Of a stretch of DNA of 64,000 bases, positions 34,341 to 42,394 are shown one piece after another; the first letter of the stretch is position 1, and each line of letters begins with the position of its first letter. The stretch is from Cupriavidus gilardii (GTDB lineage: Bacteria; Pseudomonadota; Gammaproteobacteria; Burkholderiales; Burkholderiaceae), in contig NZ_VZOV01000002.1 of the NCBI RefSeq assembly GCF_008801915.1, positions 62,001 through 126,000 of the forward strand. The letters are read 5' to 3'. The position numbers and the translations under genes are program-made. Below the pieces are notes generated by a model that made no database searches, was not told the DNA's origin, and was given only the letters and a program-made list of their open reading frames with translations.

Positions 34341-35561
34341 TCAGGCAGCGGCCTTCAGCACCGGCGTGTCGGCATGGGAAGTCAGGTACTCCATCGCCGC
34401 CGCGACGCCGCTGCCGTGCAGCGGCACGCCCGACAGCTTCAGCCCCATCTCGCAGCCCGACAGCGTCGCCATCAGCGTCAGGTCGTTGCAGTCGCCGAGA
34501 TGGCCGATGCGGAACATCTTGCCGCGCATCTTGCCCAGCGCCTGGCCCAGCGACATGTTGAACCGTTCGTAGATGCGCTTGCGCACCGCGTCCGCGTCGA
34601 CGCCCTCGGGCATCATCACGCCGGTCAGCACCGGGCTGTAGACGGCCGGATCGGCGCACTGGATCTCCAGGCCCCAGGCGCGCACCGCACGGCGGGTCGC
34701 CTCGCCGAGGCGCTGGTGGCGCGCGAACACGTTGTCCAGCCCCTCCTCCAGGATCATGTCGAGCGCCTCGGACAGGCCGTACAGCAGGTTGGTGTTCGGC
34801 GTGTACGGCCAGTAGCCGTTCTTGTTGGCCTCGATGATCTCGTCCCAGCGCCAGAAGCTGCGCGGCATGCGCGCCTCCTTGCTGGCGGCGATGGCCTTCG
34901 GCGACAGCGCATTGAAGCTGATGCCCGGCGGCAGCATCAGGCCCTTCTGCGAGCCCGACACCGTCACGTCCACGCCCCACTCGTCGTGCCGATAGTCGGC
35001 CGAAGCCAGGCCCGAGATCGTATCGACCATCAGCAGCGCCGGATGGCCCGCCGCATCGATCGCGCGGCGCACCGCGGCGATGTCGGAGGTCACGCCGGTC
35101 GAGGTCTCGTTGTGCACCACGCAGACCGCGCGGATCCGATGGCCGCTGTCCTCGCGCAGCCGCGCCTCGATCATGTCGGGCTGCACGCCGCGCCGCCACC
35201 CCTCGATGCCCGGCAGGCCGAGGAATTCCGGCTGCAGGCCGAGCGACTCGGCCATCGACTTCCACAGCGTGGCGAAATGCCCGGTCTCGTACATCAGCAC
35301 GGTATCGCCCGGGCTGGTCGTGTTCGACAGCGCGGCCTCCCAGGCGCCGGTGCCCGAGGCCGGATAGATGATCACCGGATGCTCGGTCTTGAAGATCTTG
35401 CGGATGTCGGCCAGCACCTTGCGCCCGAGCGCCCCGAATTCCGGCCCGCGATGATCGATGGTCGGATAGCTGATCGCACGCAGGATGCGATCCGGTACCG
35501 GGCTGGGTCCCGGGATCTGCAGGAAGTGGCGGCCGGCGGGGTGAAAGTCGAGCGAGATCAT
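34341..35561 (-). CDS. Class V aminotransferase (alanine-/serine-glyoxylate type)
   Basis: The 406-residue PLP enzyme begins near the family hallmark IPGPSPVPDRILRAI. It keeps the PLP-anchoring SGTGAWEAALSN and the aspartate in MVDTISGLASADY, and the Schiff-base lysine lies near residue 204 in SGSQKGLMLPPG. This subgroup transaminates serine, alanine or aspartate with glyoxylate or another 2-oxo acid. The ATG at 35561 lies about ten bases after AAGGAGG. As first gene of an operon with a 2-hydroxyacid dehydrogenase and a carboxylate transporter, it probably acts on the 2-oxo acid made by the dehydrogenase. The exact amino donor is not readable. Confidence 0.88.
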   Translation of the reverse strand: MISLDFHPAGRHFLQIPGPSPVPDRILRAISYPTIDHRGPEFGALGRKVLADIRKIFKTEHPVIIYPASGTGAWEAALSNTTSPGDTVLMYETGHFATLWKSMAESLGLQPEFLGLPGIEGWRRGVQPDMIEARLREDSGHRIRAVCVVHNETSTGVTSDIAAVRRAIDAAGHPALLMVDTISGLASADYRHDEWGVDVTVSGSQKGLMLPPGISFNALSPKAIAASKEARMPRSFWRWDEIIEANKNGYWPYTPNTNLLYGLSEALDMILEEGLDNVFARHQRLGEATRRAVRAWGLEIQCADPAVYSPVLTGVMMPEGVDADAVRKRIYERFNMSLGQALGKMRGKMFRIGHLGDCNDLTLMATLSGCEMGLKLSGVPLHGSGVAAAMEYLTSHADTPVLKAAA

Positions 35562-35583
35562 GGGACTGGTGCCTCCTTGTTGA

Positions 35584-35599
35584 ATTTTGAATTCAAAAT
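35584..35599. promoter_or_regulatory. AT-rich perfect palindrome, candidate operator of the divergent GntR regulator
   Basis: ATTTTGAATTCAAAAT is a perfect 16-bp palindrome, conspicuous in DNA of this GC content. It lies 23 bases before the aminotransferase start and about 150 bases before the regulator gene. FCD-type GntR proteins bind such inverted repeats. It probably overlaps the operon promoter. Confidence 0.65.
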
Positions 35600-35747
35600 A
35601 CTGTAGCAGCCGAGGTCGGCCAGCCCAAGCGGAAATTGCCGCATAAGCGCGCTCGTTTACCCCGATTGCCGGCGCCATGCGGGCTGGGGGACAGTTCCGC
35701 GCGACTCTGCGCTAGAATGGCCGGGACATCACGGATAAGGACGTTGA

Positions 35748-36509
35748 ATGCAAAATTCCGCCGAAGGGGCGCCGCTGCCCGACAGCGGCGCCACCCCGCT
35801 GCTGCCCCGGCTGGAGCGCCAGCGCCTGCACGACACCGTGGTCGAGCACCTGCGCAAGTTCATCACCGAAGGCGTGCTCAAGCCCGGCATGAAGCTCAAC
35901 GAGCGCGAGCTGTGCGAGACGCTGGGGATTTCGCGCACGCCGCTGCGCGAGGCGTTCAAGGTGCTGGCCGCCGAGAACCTGATCGAGATCTCGCCGAACC
36001 GCGGCGCCAGCGTGTCGCGGATGACCGAGGCCGAGATCTGGGAGACCTTCGAGCTGATGGCCGGCCTGGAAGCCTTTGCCGGCGAACTGGCCTGCGAACG
36101 CATCACGCCGGCCGAGCTGGCGCAGATCAAGGCGCTGCATTACGCGATGCTGGCCTGCCGCGCGCAGAACGATCTGTCGGGCTACTACAGCCGCAACCAG
36201 GAGATCCACGACCGCATCAACGCGGCCGCGCGCAATGGCGTGCTGCGCCAGACCTATCTGTCGATCAACCGCCGGCTCAAGGCGCTGCGCTTCCGCTCCA
36301 ACCAGCAGACCCAGAAATGGGACCGCGCGGTGCAGGACCACGAGGCCATGATCCAGGCGCTGGAAGCGCGCGACGGCAAGCGGCTCGCCGCGATCCTGCG
36401 CCAGCATCTGCTGGAAAAGCGCGAGGCGGTGATGCAGGGCTCGCTGGCCGCGGAGCGTACCGGCGGCGAGGCGGGCGACAACACGGGGGCTTCGGCGTCC
36501 GCGGCCTGA
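35748..36509 (+). CDS. GntR-family regulator with FCD domain
   Basis: The 253-residue protein has a GntR winged helix (LNERELCETLGISRTPLREAFKVLAAENLIEI) and an FCD domain (about 95-235, with YYSRNQEIHDRINAAARN and the DHEAMIQALEARDG metal-site region). FCD proteins sense carboxylates through a bound metal. It is divergent from the aminotransferase/dehydrogenase/Tct operon and is its obvious candidate regulator. The ATG at 35748 follows AAGGA. Its C-terminal 30 residues are low complexity. Confidence 0.9.
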   Translation: MQNSAEGAPLPDSGATPLLPRLERQRLHDTVVEHLRKFITEGVLKPGMKLNERELCETLGISRTPLREAFKVLAAENLIEISPNRGASVSRMTEAEIWETFELMAGLEAFAGELACERITPAELAQIKALHYAMLACRAQNDLSGYYSRNQEIHDRINAAARNGVLRQTYLSINRRLKALRFRSNQQTQKWDRAVQDHEAMIQALEARDGKRLAAILRQHLLEKREAVMQGSLAAERTGGEAGDNTGASASAA

Positions 36510-36859
36510 GCGCGCCGGCCGGACTTTCCAGGCCCGCGCTCGCCGGGCCTTCCCCCTCCTTTCCCTTCCCTCGCCGCGCATCCGGCATGCGACTTGCAAC
36601 CGTCCGCCATCCGTTGCGGGGCCTGCGGCGGCGGTCATGGCGGCCGTTGCGGGACCCGCGCACTTATATAATCCCGACCTGATAACAGGCATTACGCTTC
36701 CGTGATGACGCGGCCAGGTGCGCCGGCCATGCTGGCCCCGCCTTGCCGCTGTTCACTGCTGACCGCTGCCGCCGTGCCGTGGCGCCGCTTCCCCGCGGTC
36801 TGCCCCGGCGCCGCGCAGTGCCGACGGACGAAGCTGCCACGACAACCAGAGCCGCCTCA
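36510..36859 (+). promoter_or_regulatory. 350-base gap with a promoter and long leader of the BMP-type ABC operon
   Basis: A perfect TATAAT lies at 36667-36672, but no good -35 is seen at 16-18 bases (TTGCGG at 36647 is too close). Transcription from it would give a leader of about 180 bases before the GTG at 36860. The leader is GC-rich and could fold; I cannot assign it to a riboswitch class. The first 150 bases hold nothing I can support. Confidence 0.4.
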
Positions 36860-38440
36860 GTGACATCCAATTCCACCCCCAGGCTGGCGCTTGCCCATAT
36901 CGTCAAGCGCTATCCCGGCGTGACCGCCAACGACGACGTCTCGCTGACCGTCGCTCCCGGCGAAATCCATGCCGTGCTCGGCGAGAACGGCGCCGGCAAG
37001 TCGACCCTGATGAAAATCATCTTCGGCGCGGTCAAGCCCGACGCCGGCCAGATGCACTTCAACGGCGCGCCGGTCGTCATCGACAGTCCGCACGACGCCC
37101 GCGACCTGGGCATCGCGATGGTGTTCCAGCATTTCTCGCTGTTCGACACGCTGACCGTGACCGAGAACATCGCGCTCGGCCTGCCGGCCGCGCAGCGCGG
37201 CGGCACCTCGATGAAGGCGCTGGCCGCGCGCATCCGCGAGACGGCCGCGCGCTACGGCCTGCCGCTCGAGCCCGAGCGCCATGTGCATACTCTGTCGGTC
37301 GGCGAGCGCCAGCGCGTCGAGATCGTCCGCGCGCTGCTGGCGCGGCCGCAATTGCTGATCCTCGACGAACCGACCTCGGTGCTGACGCCGCAGGCGGTGC
37401 AGACGCTGTTCGTCACGCTGCGCCAGCTCGCCGACGAAGGCACCAGCATCCTCTACATCAGCCACAAGCTCGACGAGATCCGCGCGCTGTGCCATCGCGC
37501 CACCGTGATGCGGATGGGCCGGGTCACCGGCCTGTGCGATCCGCGCCAGGAAAGCGCGGCCTCGCTCTCGCGCATGATGATCGGCGGCGAGCCGCCGCGC
37601 GAGGCGCGCGTGGCGACGCCGCGCGGCACGCTGCGGCTGTCGGTGCGCGCGCTGTCGCTGCCGCGCGCGCATGCCTTCGCCACCGCGCTCGAAGACATCT
37701 CGCTCGATCTGCATGCCGGCGAGATCGTCGGCATCGCCGGCGTGTCGGGCAACGGCCAGCAGGAACTGCTGGCGGCGCTGTCCGGCGAGGACACGCGCGC
37801 CGCGCGCGAGGCGATCGCGCTCGACGGCAAACCGGTCGGCCGGCTCGATGCCCGGGCGCGCCGGCGCGCGGGCCTGGCCTTCGTGCCCGAGGAGCGGCTG
37901 GGCCGCGGGGCGGTACCCGGCATGAGCCTGGCCGACAATACGCTGCTGTCGCACCAGGACCCGCCCTATGTGCGGCGTGGCCTGGTCTCGCCGAAGGCGG
38001 CGGCCGGGCTCGCCGCCGCGATCATCCAGCGCTTTCGCGTCAAGGCCGGGGGCCCCGACGCGCTGGCGCGCAGCCTGTCGGGCGGCAACCTGCAGAAGTT
38101 CATCGTCGGCCGCGAGATCGAAAGCGGCCCCGGCGTGCTGATCGTCGCGCAGCCGACCTGGGGCGTCGACGTCGGCGCCGCCGCGCAGATCCACAACGAG
38201 CTGCTGGCGCTGAAGGCCACCGGTTGCGCGATCCTGGTCGTCTCGGAGGAGCTCGACGAGCTGTTCGCGATCTGCGACCGGCTGCACGTGATCGCCAAGG
38301 GGCGGCTGTCGCCGTCGATCCCGGTCGAGGACGCCACGCGCGAACAGGTCGGCCTGTGGATGAGCGGACTGTGGCAGGGCGGACCCGGCGGCCAGGACGA
38401 AGGCCGGCAGGATGTCACGGAGGCGCGCGTCCATGGCTAG
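36860..38440 (+). CDS. BMP-type (nucleoside) ABC importer ATP-binding protein
   Basis: The 526-residue protein is a double ATPase of the sugar/nucleoside group. The N-terminal half has an intact Walker A (GENGAGKST), signature (LSVGERQRVEIV) and Walker B (LLILDEPTSVL). The C-terminal half has a degenerate Walker A (GVSGNGQQE), and its signature is LSGGNLQKFIVGRE. The start is a GTG at 36860, where homology begins (TSNSTPRLALAHIVKRYPGV); an upstream frame to 36743 looks noncoding. It heads an ATPase, permease, permease, lipoprotein operon of the type that imports purine nucleosides or related compounds. Confidence 0.9.
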   Translation: MTSNSTPRLALAHIVKRYPGVTANDDVSLTVAPGEIHAVLGENGAGKSTLMKIIFGAVKPDAGQMHFNGAPVVIDSPHDARDLGIAMVFQHFSLFDTLTVTENIALGLPAAQRGGTSMKALAARIRETAARYGLPLEPERHVHTLSVGERQRVEIVRALLARPQLLILDEPTSVLTPQAVQTLFVTLRQLADEGTSILYISHKLDEIRALCHRATVMRMGRVTGLCDPRQESAASLSRMMIGGEPPREARVATPRGTLRLSVRALSLPRAHAFATALEDISLDLHAGEIVGIAGVSGNGQQELLAALSGEDTRAAREAIALDGKPVGRLDARARRRAGLAFVPEERLGRGAVPGMSLADNTLLSHQDPPYVRRGLVSPKAAAGLAAAIIQRFRVKAGGPDALARSLSGGNLQKFIVGREIESGPGVLIVAQPTWGVDVGAAAQIHNELLALKATGCAILVVSEELDELFAICDRLHVIAKGRLSPSIPVEDATREQVGLWMSGLWQGGPGGQDEGRQDVTEARVHG

Positions 38441-39539
38441 ATCGCCCGGCTTCGCCTTTCCCCTGTCGCTGGCCCCGCGCGGCCTGCCGTCGCGCCCGAT
38501 GGCCTATGCCTCGCCGGTGATCGCGCTGGCGCTGACGCTCGCTTTCGGTGCGCTGCTGTTCGTGCTGCTCGGCAAGGACCCGATGGCCGCGCTGAAAGTC
38601 TTCCTGGTCGATCCGGTCAAGGACAAGCGCGCGCTCGGCGAGGTGCTGCTCAAGACCGTGCCGCTGGTGCTGTGCGCGCTCGGGCTGTCGGTCTGCTACC
38701 GGGCCAACGTCTGGAACATCGGCGCCGAGGGCCAGCTGATCCTCGGCGGCATCTTCGCCGCGGCGACGGTGCTGTGGTTCGACGTGCCCGGCCATGCGGT
38801 CAGCGGCGTCGCGGTGCTGGTGCTCGCTTCGCTCGCCGGCATCGCCGGCGGCATGCTGTGGGCCGGCATCACGGCGCTGCTGCGCGACCGCTTCAACGCC
38901 AACGAGATCCTGGTCTCGCTGATGCTGACCTATATCGCGCAGCAGCTGATCCTGTACGTGGTCAACGGCCCGCTGAAGGATCCGCAGGGCATGAACTTTC
39001 CGCAGTCCAAGGTGTTCTCGTCGGAATTCCTGCTGCCCAACCTGATGTCGGGCTCGCGGCTGCATGCCGGCTTCGTCGTGATGCTGGTGCTGGTGGCCGT
39101 GATGACGGTGTTCCTGTTCCGCAGCTTCGCCGGCTATCGGCTGCAGATTGGCGGCACCGCGCCGTCGGCCGCGCGCTATGCGGGCTTCTCGGCGCGTGCC
39201 TCGCTGTGGATGGCGCTGCTGATCTCCGGCGGCTTCGCCGGCCTGGCCGGCGCCTTCGAAGTGGTGGGACCGATCGGCCAGCTGCTGCCGTCGATCTCGC
39301 CGGGCTACGGCTTCACCGCGATCATCGTCGCGTTCGTCGGCCGGCTGCATCCGGTCGGCGCGGTGTTCGGCGGCATCGTGATGTCGCTGTTCTATATCGG
39401 CGGCGAGATGGCGCAATCGCGCCTGGGCCTGCCGTCGGCCATCGGCTGGGTGTTCCAGGGGATGCTGCTGTTCTTCCTGCTGGCCTGCGACAGCCTGATC
39501 GACCACCGCCTGCGCTGGCGCGCGGCGGCCGCCCGTTGA
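38433..39539 (+). CDS. BMP-type ABC importer permease 1
   Basis: The 368-residue permease belongs to the BPD_transp_2 family (YufP/NupP-like), with eight to ten hydrophobic helices and the signature YRANVWNIGAEGQLILGGIFAA. The ATG at 38433 is chosen because GGAGG at 38419-38423 lies nine bases upstream; it overlaps the ATPase gene by eight bases. An ATG at 38412 is also in frame. It forms a heterodimeric channel with the next gene product. Confidence 0.92.
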   Translation: MARSPGFAFPLSLAPRGLPSRPMAYASPVIALALTLAFGALLFVLLGKDPMAALKVFLVDPVKDKRALGEVLLKTVPLVLCALGLSVCYRANVWNIGAEGQLILGGIFAAATVLWFDVPGHAVSGVAVLVLASLAGIAGGMLWAGITALLRDRFNANEILVSLMLTYIAQQLILYVVNGPLKDPQGMNFPQSKVFSSEFLLPNLMSGSRLHAGFVVMLVLVAVMTVFLFRSFAGYRLQIGGTAPSAARYAGFSARASLWMALLISGGFAGLAGAFEVVGPIGQLLPSISPGYGFTAIIVAFVGRLHPVGAVFGGIVMSLFYIGGEMAQSRLGLPSAIGWVFQGMLLFFLLACDSLIDHRLRWRAAAAR

Positions 39540-39565
39540 TCCGGCGACTCTACCGATATCCGCTC

Positions 39566-40486
39566 ATGGAACAATTCGCTCCCCTTGTCGCCACCGCGAT
39601 CAATGCCGGCACGCCGCTGCTGCTGGCCGCGCTCGGCCTCTTGATCAACGAACGCGCCGGCGTGCTGAACCTCGGCGCCGAGGGCATGATGCTGGTCGCC
39701 GCGGTGTTCGGCTTCATGGTCGGCTACCAGACCCAGTCGCCGCTGCTCGGCTTCGTCGCCGGCGCGCTGGCCGGCATGGCAATGGCCACGCTGTTCGCCT
39801 GGCTGGCGCTGGTGCTGGCCACCAACCAGGTCGCCACGGGCCTCGCGCTGTCGATCTTCGGCACCGGCCTGTCGGCCTTCATGGGCCAGCGCTTCGTCGG
39901 CCATGCGATGCCCGCGCAGGGCAGCAAGGTGCCGGTGCTCGGCGACCTGCCCTTCGTCGGCCCGGCCTTGTTCCAGCATCACTGGATGGTCTATGCCAGC
40001 GTGCTGCTGTGCCTGGCCATCATGTGGTTCCTGTTCCGCACGCGCGCCGGGCTGACGCTGCGCGCGATCGGCGAATCGCCGGAGTCGGCGCACGCGCTCG
40101 GCTATCCGGTGCGCTGGATCCGCTTCGCCGCGCTGCTGTTCGGCGGCGGCTGCTGCGGGCTGGCGGGCGCCTACCTGTCGCTGGTCTATACGCCGATGTG
40201 GGTCGAGAACCTGGTCGCCGGGCGCGGCTGGATCGCGCTGGCGTTGACCACCTTCGCCACCTGGCGGCCCGGCCGCGTGCTGGTCGGCGCCTGGCTGTTC
40301 GGCGGCGTGACGATCCTGCAGTTCTATCTGCAGGGCATCGGCGTGTCGGTGCCGTCGCAGATCCTGTCGATGCTGCCGTATGCGGCCACCATCGTCGTGC
40401 TGGCGCTGATCTCGCGCAATCCGGCGTGGATCCGCCTGAATATGCCGGCGTCGCTGGGACGGCCGTTCCGTCCCGGCAACGCCTGA
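39566..40486 (+). CDS. BMP-type ABC importer permease 2
   Basis: The 306-residue permease carries the same family mark near its N-terminus (LLINERAGVLNLGAEGMMLVAAVFGF) and about nine helices, ending with VPSQILSMLPYAATIVVLALIS. It follows permease 1 by 26 bases and is of the usual YufQ/NupQ length. The two permeases share the NxGAEG motif, which marks them as paired subunits. Confidence 0.93.
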   Translation: MEQFAPLVATAINAGTPLLLAALGLLINERAGVLNLGAEGMMLVAAVFGFMVGYQTQSPLLGFVAGALAGMAMATLFAWLALVLATNQVATGLALSIFGTGLSAFMGQRFVGHAMPAQGSKVPVLGDLPFVGPALFQHHWMVYASVLLCLAIMWFLFRTRAGLTLRAIGESPESAHALGYPVRWIRFAALLFGGGCCGLAGAYLSLVYTPMWVENLVAGRGWIALALTTFATWRPGRVLVGAWLFGGVTILQFYLQGIGVSVPSQILSMLPYAATIVVLALISRNPAWIRLNMPASLGRPFRPGNA

Positions 40487-40607
40487 CCCGTTTCGATCGA
40501 CGGCGCGGCGAACAGGGGTCGCCGCGGGGCCGCGCCGCCGTCTGCAAGCAGAGCCAACCCGCCATCCATCCCGCAAGCATTCGCGCATTCAACACAAGGA
40601 GAAATCG

Positions 40608-41759
40608 ATGAACGTCACGCGCAGGAAGTCCCTCGCGACGCTGGCCGCCACCACGCTGCTGGCGGCCGCCACGCTGGCCGGCTGCGGCAAGAAGGAGGCC
40701 GAACAGCCGGCCCCGGGTGCCGCCTCCGCGCCGGCCGCCGCCGGCCAGGCGGGAGAGCCGTTGAAGGTCGCCTTCGTCTATATCGGACCGGTCGGCGACG
40801 CCGGCTGGACCTATGCGCACGACCGCGGCCGCAAGGCGGTCGAGGAGAAGTTCGGCGACAAGGTCAAGACCACCTATGTCGAGAACGTGCCCGAGTCGGC
40901 CGCGGACGCCGAGCGCGTGTTCCGCGACCTGGCCAGCCAGGGCAACAAGCTGATCTTCGGCACGACGTTCGGCTACATGGAATCGATGCTGAAGGTCGCC
41001 CGCGAATTTCCGGACGTCCGCTTCGAGCACGCGACCGGCTTCAAGACCGCGGAGAACGTCGCGCAGTACGACGTTCGCACCTACGAGGGCGCCTACCTGG
41101 CCGGCGTGGTCGCCGGCAAGATGAGCAAGACCGGCAAGATGGGCGTGGTCGCGTCGGTGCCGATTCCCGAGGTGATCCGCAATATCGACTCGTTCGCGCT
41201 CGGCGCGCGCAGCGTCAATCCGAACGCGACCGTCAAGGTGGTCTGGGTCAACAAGTGGTTCGATCCGGGCAAGGAACGCGAGGCCGCGACCACGCTGATC
41301 GGCCAAGGCGTCGACATGCTGATGCAGAACACCGACTCGGCCGCCGTGGTGCAGACCGCACAGGAAAAGGGCGTGCACGCGTTCGGCTGGGACAGCGACA
41401 TGAGCAAGTTCGGTCCGAAGGCCCACCTGGCGGCGTCGGTGATCTCGTGGGGCGTCTACTACAACAAGGTGGTCGGCGACGTGCTCGGCGGCACCTGGAC
41501 CAACGGCACGACCTGGTGGGGCCTGAAGGAAAACATGATCGACCTGACCGGCTTCAACGCCGATGTGCCCGAGGACGTCAAGGCGCTGGTCGCCGAGCGC
41601 CGCCGCGGCATCATCGAGGGCAGCGCGCCGATCTGGAAGGGCCCGATCAAGGACAACACCGGCAAGGAGCAACTGGCCGAAGGCCAGGTCGCCGACGACA
41701 AGTTCCTGCACGGCATCAAGTTCTATGTCGAGGGTGTGGAGGGGCAGATTCCGGGTTGA
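40608..41759 (+). CDS. BMP-family substrate-binding lipoprotein
   Basis: The 383-residue protein has a lipoprotein signal (lipobox LAGC, Cys26), a Glu/Ala/Pro linker, and a BMP/PnrA fold starting at VAFVYIGPVGDAGWTYAHDRGR. The purine-nucleoside receptors of this family have aromatic and acidic ligand residues in FGTTFGYMESM, QNTDSAAVVQ and FGWDSDMSKFG; equivalents are visible. The ATG at 40608 lies a few bases after AAGGAGA. It is the last gene of the importer operon and is followed by a long hairpin. The ligand may be a purine nucleoside or another small heterocycle. Confidence 0.9.
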   Translation: MNVTRRKSLATLAATTLLAAATLAGCGKKEAEQPAPGAASAPAAAGQAGEPLKVAFVYIGPVGDAGWTYAHDRGRKAVEEKFGDKVKTTYVENVPESAADAERVFRDLASQGNKLIFGTTFGYMESMLKVAREFPDVRFEHATGFKTAENVAQYDVRTYEGAYLAGVVAGKMSKTGKMGVVASVPIPEVIRNIDSFALGARSVNPNATVKVVWVNKWFDPGKEREAATTLIGQGVDMLMQNTDSAAVVQTAQEKGVHAFGWDSDMSKFGPKAHLAASVISWGVYYNKVVGDVLGGTWTNGTTWWGLKENMIDLTGFNADVPEDVKALVAERRRGIIEGSAPIWKGPIKDNTGKEQLAEGQVADDKFLHGIKFYVEGVEGQIPG

Positions 41760-41792
41760 CCGGAACGCTCCGGCAGTGCCCTTTACCGCCTG

Positions 41793-41830
41793 TTTGCCCC
41801 CTCTCCCGCCGCGCGGGAGAGGGGAGCAAA
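41793..41830. repeat. Dispersed palindrome, copy 3, extended hairpin
   Basis: CCCCTCTCCCGC (41798-41809) pairs with GCGGGAGAGGGG (41813-41824). The flanks TTTGC and GCAAA pair as well, around a small bulge. The stem is about 17 bp in total and lies 34 bases after the binding-lipoprotein stop. It is the same element as at 27801, including a GTTTGC flank, and may terminate the importer transcript. Confidence 0.75.
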
Positions 41831-41954
41831 CCCTACCCCCTACCCTTCACCGCATCCCCCTAGGGAACTTGAACCGCGGCGAACCGGCCCAAGCTATCCT
41901 GTTGTCGTGCCGCGCATTTCCAGCCGCGGGTGCACAGTGTGAAGGAGGCCTCTC

Positions 41955-42248
41955 ATGTGGAAACGATTCTCGGCGCTTTGGACGCTCGTGCGGCGGGATG
42001 GGCGCCTGCTCTGGCATGCGCTGCGGCACCCGGACGCGCCCGGCTGGCTCAAGCCGGCGGTGATAGGCGTGGTGCTGTACGCGCTGTCGCCGATCGACCT
42101 GATTCCGGACGTGGTGGCGGGACCGGGCATCGTCGACGATCTGGTGCTGATTCCGCTGGCGGTCCATCTGATCCTGAAGCGCCTGCCACCGCATATCCTG
42201 CGGCAGGCGCAGATGCGGACGCAGTCGACCACGGTCAGGCCGCACTGA
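41955..42248 (+). CDS. DUF1232 (YkvA-family) small membrane-associated protein
   Basis: The 97-residue protein matches the YkvA/DUF1232 pattern: a hydrophobic helix (LKPAVIGVVLYALSPIDLIPD) with the defining SPIDLIPD motif, followed by a second helix (GIVDDLVLIPLAVHLILKRL). These proteins are widespread and uncharacterised. The ATG at 41955 follows a strong AAGGAGG. It stands alone, with a terminator after it. Confidence 0.88.
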   Translation: MWKRFSALWTLVRRDGRLLWHALRHPDAPGWLKPAVIGVVLYALSPIDLIPDVVAGPGIVDDLVLIPLAVHLILKRLPPHILRQAQMRTQSTTVRPH

Positions 42249-42270
42249 CCTCGCGGTAGCGGGCAAGAAG

Positions 42271-42294
42271 AAAGGGCGCCAACCGGCGCCCTTT
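42271..42294 (+). terminator. Intrinsic terminator of the DUF1232 gene
   Basis: A 10-bp stem (42271-42280 with 42285-42294) with an AACC loop ends in TTTGTCGTT, 23 bases after the stop. Its right arm is followed only by a broken T-run. Confidence 0.7.
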
Positions 42295-42318
42295 GTCGTT
42301 GCGATCCCGCCGTTGCCG

Positions 42319-42380
42319 TCCCCGCGCAGGCGGGGATCCAGTGACACCGCAAGTCGCCGGGTTCCCGCTTGCGCGGGAAC
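42319..42380. repeat. Two-hairpin dispersed repeat element
   Basis: TCCCCGC/GCGGGGA (42319-42336) and GTTCCCGC/GCGGGAAC (42361-42380) form two hairpins separated by ATCCAGTGACACCGC-type sequence, between convergent genes. The layout resembles the widespread Burkholderiales palindromic repeat with GGGGATCCAGTG and GGGAACGAC ends. Related fragments occur at 21160-21215 and 45809-45829. Confidence 0.75.
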
Positions 42381-42394
42381 GACAGCCGCTCACC

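Noticed and set aside
31660..35265. Minus-strand open frame of 1201 codons overlapping the dehydrogenase and aminotransferase
   Set aside because: Same reason: Arg/Gly-rich shadow of two well-supported genes in another frame. The plus-strand frame of 1122 codons at 32238-35606 is rejected likewise.
36680..36859. A named purine riboswitch
   Set aside because: I could not match any conserved core by eye; only the leader itself is reported.
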